64,000 bases of DNA, taken from positions 1,550,225-1,614,224 of the forward strand of contig NZ_KI421500.1 in NCBI RefSeq assembly GCF_000473145.1, in the 5' to 3' direction. Position 1 is the first letter of the stretch. Each line of letters opens with the position of its first letter. The stretch comes from Leisingera daeponensis DSM 23529 (lineage in GTDB: Bacteria > Pseudomonadota > Alphaproteobacteria > Rhodobacterales > Rhodobacteraceae). Shown in pieces: positions 61,221 through 64,000 of this stretch. The position numbers were made by a program, and so were the translations under genes. The notes under the pieces are model-generated. The model had not been told where the DNA came from, made no database searches, and saw only the letters and a program-made list of their open reading frames with translations.

Positions 61221-61778
61221 ATGAAATCCCTTGCTGCCGCCTTCTGCCTGTTTGCCGCGCCGGTTCTGGCCAGCGATACCTGCCACGACCTCTGGTTCAC
61301 CCGGAACGCAATCATTGACCGGGCCGGCTACTGCTTCGGCTCGCCTCTCGGCCAGGCCGTTTTCGATAACCGGGGCTGCCTTGGCAAGTCCGTCTCGCTG
61401 CCGCCGCAGGACGAACGGCTGGTGGCACAAGTCAAGCAGATGGAGGCCCGCATCGGCTGCCGGGTGAACAACAAACAGACCTACCTGAACCTGCAAGACC
61501 TCCATCTGCGCCACCAGCTGCGGGACCTGCCGGTGCATGATGAATTCGAGGGCGCCTGCCTGGGCTGGCTGGGTCCCGTGATGGGGCTTAGGGCCGGGCA
61601 CCGGCCGGATGCGCCGCTGATCGGGCAGATCAATACCGGCGACTACGTCAAGTTTTCCCATATCCCGGTGGGCAGCTGGACCTATGTCACCACCTCCGGA
61701 CCGGACTGGCAGGTGATCAGCGGCGGCTGGCTGGATACGTCGCAGTACGAGGAGCGGTGCCGGGATTTTGCCGGCTAG
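61221..61778 (+). CDS. DUF4453 (YARHG-like) secreted protein
   Basis: This 185-residue protein has a signal peptide (residues 1-18, AAPVLAS). A YARHG-like segment follows, DLWFTRNAIIDRAGYCFGSPLG, with paired cysteines. The C-terminal part (about 115-185) resembles an SH3-like domain (GQINTGDYVKFSHIPVGSWTYV). DUF4453 proteins are found in Rhodobacteraceae envelopes without known function. The ATG at 61221 follows GGAAAGGA. Confidence 0.8.
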   Translation: MKSLAAAFCLFAAPVLASDTCHDLWFTRNAIIDRAGYCFGSPLGQAVFDNRGCLGKSVSLPPQDERLVAQVKQMEARIGCRVNNKQTYLNLQDLHLRHQLRDLPVHDEFEGACLGWLGPVMGLRAGHRPDAPLIGQINTGDYVKFSHIPVGSWTYVTTSGPDWQVISGGWLDTSQYEERCRDFAG

Positions 61779-61784
61779 GCGTTT

Positions 61785-62711
61785 CTAATCGTCATACGCC
61801 CAGATGCCCTGCCCCAGCGCTTCGATGGCAACAGAGATCCGCTCAAAGCTGTCACGGGCGCGGCTGACGCTGTGGCGGGCGCGCAAATAGCCGTGGATCA
61901 GCCCCGGCTCGTTGATCCAATGCGCCTTGCCGCCGTCACCGAGGATGCGGTCCCGGTAATCGCGCGAGTCATCCCGGACCGGATCGCAATCGGCCGTCAC
62001 CAGAACCGTCGGCGGCAGGCCGGAAAAATCGCTGTCCTGAAGCGGCGCAAACAGCGGATCGCTCTTGGGCGCTGCGCGGTCCGTGCGGATGTTCATGTAA
62101 TACAGCACCTCCTCGCGGGTCAGCATCGGCGCCTGGGCGTGTTCGATGTAGGAGCCCTTCTCCGTATCACCGCCGAAGACGCCGTAGATCAGCACCTGCC
62201 CCAGCAGCGCATCGGTCCGGCCCCGGGCGTGGTGCGCCACCGCAGCGCAGATATTCGCCCCGGCGCTGTCGCCCGCGAGCACAATCCCCTTGCCATAGGT
62301 CTTTTCTACCCAGTTCAGCACCGTCCAGGCATCTTCGAATGCGGCGGGGTGCTTGTGCTCCGGCGCCAGCCGGTAATCCACCGCCACCACCCTGTAACCG
62401 GTCTGGGCGCAGATCTCGGCGCAGATATCGTCATGGCTGTCGAGGCCCCCGACCACAAATCCGCCGCCGTGGCAGAACAGCACCGTGCGGGTGGGATCGC
62501 CCGCGGTATAGATCCGCACGGGCACGCCGCCGGCCCGGGCGTCCTTGAAGGTGACGAAGTCCGGGCGCGGCGCCCGGAACTCCCGGGCCATGCAGTCGTA
62601 AATGCGGCGCTGCTCCTCTATGGACATGTCCGTGGCGTCATCGGGATAGAGCTCGCCGGTCTTCTGGATGAAATCCCAGGTCTCCTCGTCGATCAGCCGT
62701 TCGTAGTCCAT
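61785..62711 (-). CDS. Alpha/beta hydrolase, hormone-sensitive-lipase type
   Basis: This 308-residue esterase has the oxyanion motif CHGGGFVVGG, the nucleophile elbow GDSAGAN (Ser), catalytic Asp in TADCDPVRDD and His in LIHGYL. This is the HSL/GDSAG subgroup acting on short acyl esters. The ATG at 62711 follows GGGAGG; a start at 62729 is possible but lacks such a site. It is convergent with the DUF4453 gene. Confidence 0.92.
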   Translation of the reverse strand: MDYERLIDEETWDFIQKTGELYPDDATDMSIEEQRRIYDCMAREFRAPRPDFVTFKDARAGGVPVRIYTAGDPTRTVLFCHGGGFVVGGLDSHDDICAEICAQTGYRVVAVDYRLAPEHKHPAAFEDAWTVLNWVEKTYGKGIVLAGDSAGANICAAVAHHARGRTDALLGQVLIYGVFGGDTEKGSYIEHAQAPMLTREEVLYYMNIRTDRAAPKSDPLFAPLQDSDFSGLPPTVLVTADCDPVRDDSRDYRDRILGDGGKAHWINEPGLIHGYLRARHSVSRARDSFERISVAIEALGQGIWAYDD

Positions 62712-62782
62712 CTGCGAGCCTCCCTGCACGCCGCGTTTTCCCGAGCCTAGGCAGAGATTCCCGCAAATGGAATGCCTGAATG

Positions 62783-62806
62783 AAAAAGCGCCCCGCAGGG
62801 CGCCCT
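62783..62806 (-). terminator. Rho-independent terminator of the acyl-CoA synthetase gene
   Basis: GCGCCC and GGGCGC form a 6-bp stem with a 4-nt loop, followed on the minus strand by a run of five T residues. It lies 26 bp past the stop of the synthetase. Confidence 0.85.
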
Positions 62807-62831
62807 TTGATGTTGCATCGGATGACAGCGG

Positions 62832-64000
62832 TCACGCTGCCGCCGCAGGCTCCCACGGCCGGGTGAAGCTGTTCAGAACACCGTTGATATCCGCCTCCGA
62901 GCTGCCGTTGGCGGCGACCTGCGCCACCAGCCCGCGCTTCTTGTCATCAATCACGCTGACAACCCGCGCAGCGATTCCAGCCTGTTCCAGCGCCCCGTTG
63001 TAGACACGGATGATCGCCATCTTGCGCAGATCGGGCTTGAACACCTTGCCCACTGCGGTTTTCGGCAGCTCATCCAGCACCGTCAGATGCTTGGGGATCG
63101 CCGCGCGCTCATGCACGTGGATCTTGCAGTATTCCAGCAGTTCCTTCTCGCTGACAGAGGCGCCATCGACCAGTTCGACAAAGGCGCAGGGCAGCTCTCC
63201 GGAATGGGCGTCCGGCTGGCCGATCGCGCCGGCAAAGGCCACCGCGGAATGCCCCAAAAGCGCCTCCTCGATCTCCGCCGGGTCGATGTTGTGGCCACCG
63301 CGGATGATCAGATCCTTGGCGCGGCCGGTGATCCACAGGTAGCCATCCTCGTCGATGCGGCCCAGATCGCCGGTGCGCAGGAATTTGTCCTGATAGTAGA
63401 GATCCACGTTCTTGTCGGCTTCGGTATAGGTGTTGCCGGCAAAAACCCCGGGGTTGGACACGCAGATCTCGCCCACCTCGTCCACCCCGCATTCCAGCGG
63501 GCCGCCGTTGGTCTGCTTGACGATCCGCACGTCCGTGTAAGGGAACGGAATCCCGACGGAGCCGACCTTCTTCTCGCCGCCGGGCGGGTTGCAGGACACC
63601 AGGCAGGTGGCCTCGGTCAGGCCATAGCCCTCGACAATGGTGACGCCGGAGGCGCTTTCGAACCGCTTGAACAGCTCCATCGGCATCGGAGCGGAGCCGG
63701 AAAACGCCGTCTTGACGGTCGAGATATCCGCATCCACCGGCCGCTGCATCAGCGCCGACACCGCGGTGGGCACGGTGATGACAAAGGTGATCTTCCAGCG
63801 CTCGATCAGCTTCCAGAAATTGTCGAAGACCCCCTCGCCGCGGTAGCCCTGCGGCGTCGGGAACACCACATGCGCGCCAGAGGCCACCGCTGCCATCATG
63901 ATCACATGCACCGCAAAGACATGGAACAGCGGCAGCGGGCAGATGATGTTGTCTTCCTCGGTGAACAGCAGGGTGCTGCCCAGCCAGCCGTTATAGACCA
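62832..64000 (-). CDS. Acyl-CoA synthetase (AMP-forming), C-terminal part; 5' end beyond window
   Basis: The frame is open to the right edge, so only the last 390 residues or so are here. Adenylating-enzyme motifs are VEGYGLTEATCLVSCNPPG (A5), GDLGRIDEDGYLWITGR (A7) and DLIIRGGHNIDPAEIEEAL (A8). The catalytic lysine motif is LPKTAVGKVFKPDLR. It activates a carboxylic acid as acyl-AMP and then acyl-CoA; chain length cannot be predicted. The A3 phosphate-binding loop lies in the missing part. Confidence 0.9.
   Translation of the reverse strand, partial: VYNGWLGSTLLFTEEDNIICPLPLFHVFAVHVIMMAAVASGAHVVFPTPQGYRGEGVFDNFWKLIERWKITFVITVPTAVSALMQRPVDADISTVKTAFSGSAPMPMELFKRFESASGVTIVEGYGLTEATCLVSCNPPGGEKKVGSVGIPFPYTDVRIVKQTNGGPLECGVDEVGEICVSNPGVFAGNTYTEADKNVDLYYQDKFLRTGDLGRIDEDGYLWITGRAKDLIIRGGHNIDPAEIEEALLGHSAVAFAGAIGQPDAHSGELPCAFVELVDGASVSEKELLEYCKIHVHERAAIPKHLTVLDELPKTAVGKVFKPDLRKMAIIRVYNGALEQAGIAARVVSVIDDKKRGLVAQVAANGSSEADINGVLNSFTRPWEPAAAA

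Noticed and set aside
1..64000. tRNA genes, insertion sequences, prophage or CRISPR
   Set aside because: No cloverleaf, transposase, integrase or regularly spaced repeats were found in the gaps I read.

Overview
The window looks like a chromosome segment from a marine alphaproteobacterium of the Roseobacter group (Rhodobacteraceae, Leisingera/Phaeobacter-like). The evidence is the high GC content, the complete choline-O-sulfate to glycine betaine locus under BetI, the RamB/ScfR-type short-chain acyl-CoA regulator, DUF1127, DUF1036, DUF2927 and DUF1326/DUF2182 genes, and a bacterial-type RNase P RNA. The genus is an inference. I see no insertion sequence, prophage, CRISPR array, tRNA or rRNA. 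Genes are tightly packed with only short gaps, as in core chromosome.

Layout: 1-6500 holds a large helical protein that runs off the left edge, a Bcr/CflA exporter, an ScfR-like regulator with a candidate operator, a patatin phospholipase, a P-loop kinase and YdcH. Positions 6651-13774 are the choline locus. On the minus strand it reads BCCT-like transporter, betC, an 87-residue cysteine-rich protein, betB, betA; betI diverges on the plus strand from a perfect 16-bp palindrome. Positions 13792-25956 carry a DUF1036 protein, EamA exporter, pirin, the argO/argP divergent pair, a ClpP-fold membrane protein, YebC, two SLC13 permeases converging on a 43-residue secreted peptide, YmdB and 5-formyl-THF cyclo-ligase. 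Positions 25966-36705 hold MgtE, guanine deaminase and 8-oxoguanine deaminase, HisN, several regulators, a quinone oxidoreductase, a Bax-inhibitor-1 protein, GNAT and ribosomal protein L33.

Positions 36826-45651 hold rnpB (minus strand), an AmpD-like amidase with an excalibur-type lipoprotein, gatC-gatA, a UPF0173 hydrolase, a TetR-YciI-Tag operon with two candidate operators, an APH(6)-like kinase overlapping tadA, and an RluB-type pseudouridine synthase with a repetitive tail. Positions 45747-51296 form the most interesting unit: a plus-strand run of a 24-residue membrane peptide, XpaC, TelA, a DUF2927 lipoprotein, an SPFH-GYF protein and a double zinc-ribbon membrane protein. It joins in one operon the partners that Bacillus subtilis keeps in two (xpaC-yaaN and ydjG/ydjI), and looks like an envelope-stress complex. 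The rest holds Hsp20, a nitroreductase, Dtd, a four-gene oligopeptide-type ABC operon with a fused double ATPase, the DUF1326-DUF2182 pair, a nucleotide pyrophosphatase-like enzyme, a DUF4453 protein, an HSL-type esterase and an acyl-CoA synthetase cut by the right edge.

Several intergenic signals are visible: rho-independent terminators, candidate operators for BetI, ScfR and the TetR regulator, intercistronic hairpins inside the choline operon, and three related copies of a short GC-rich intergenic repeat.
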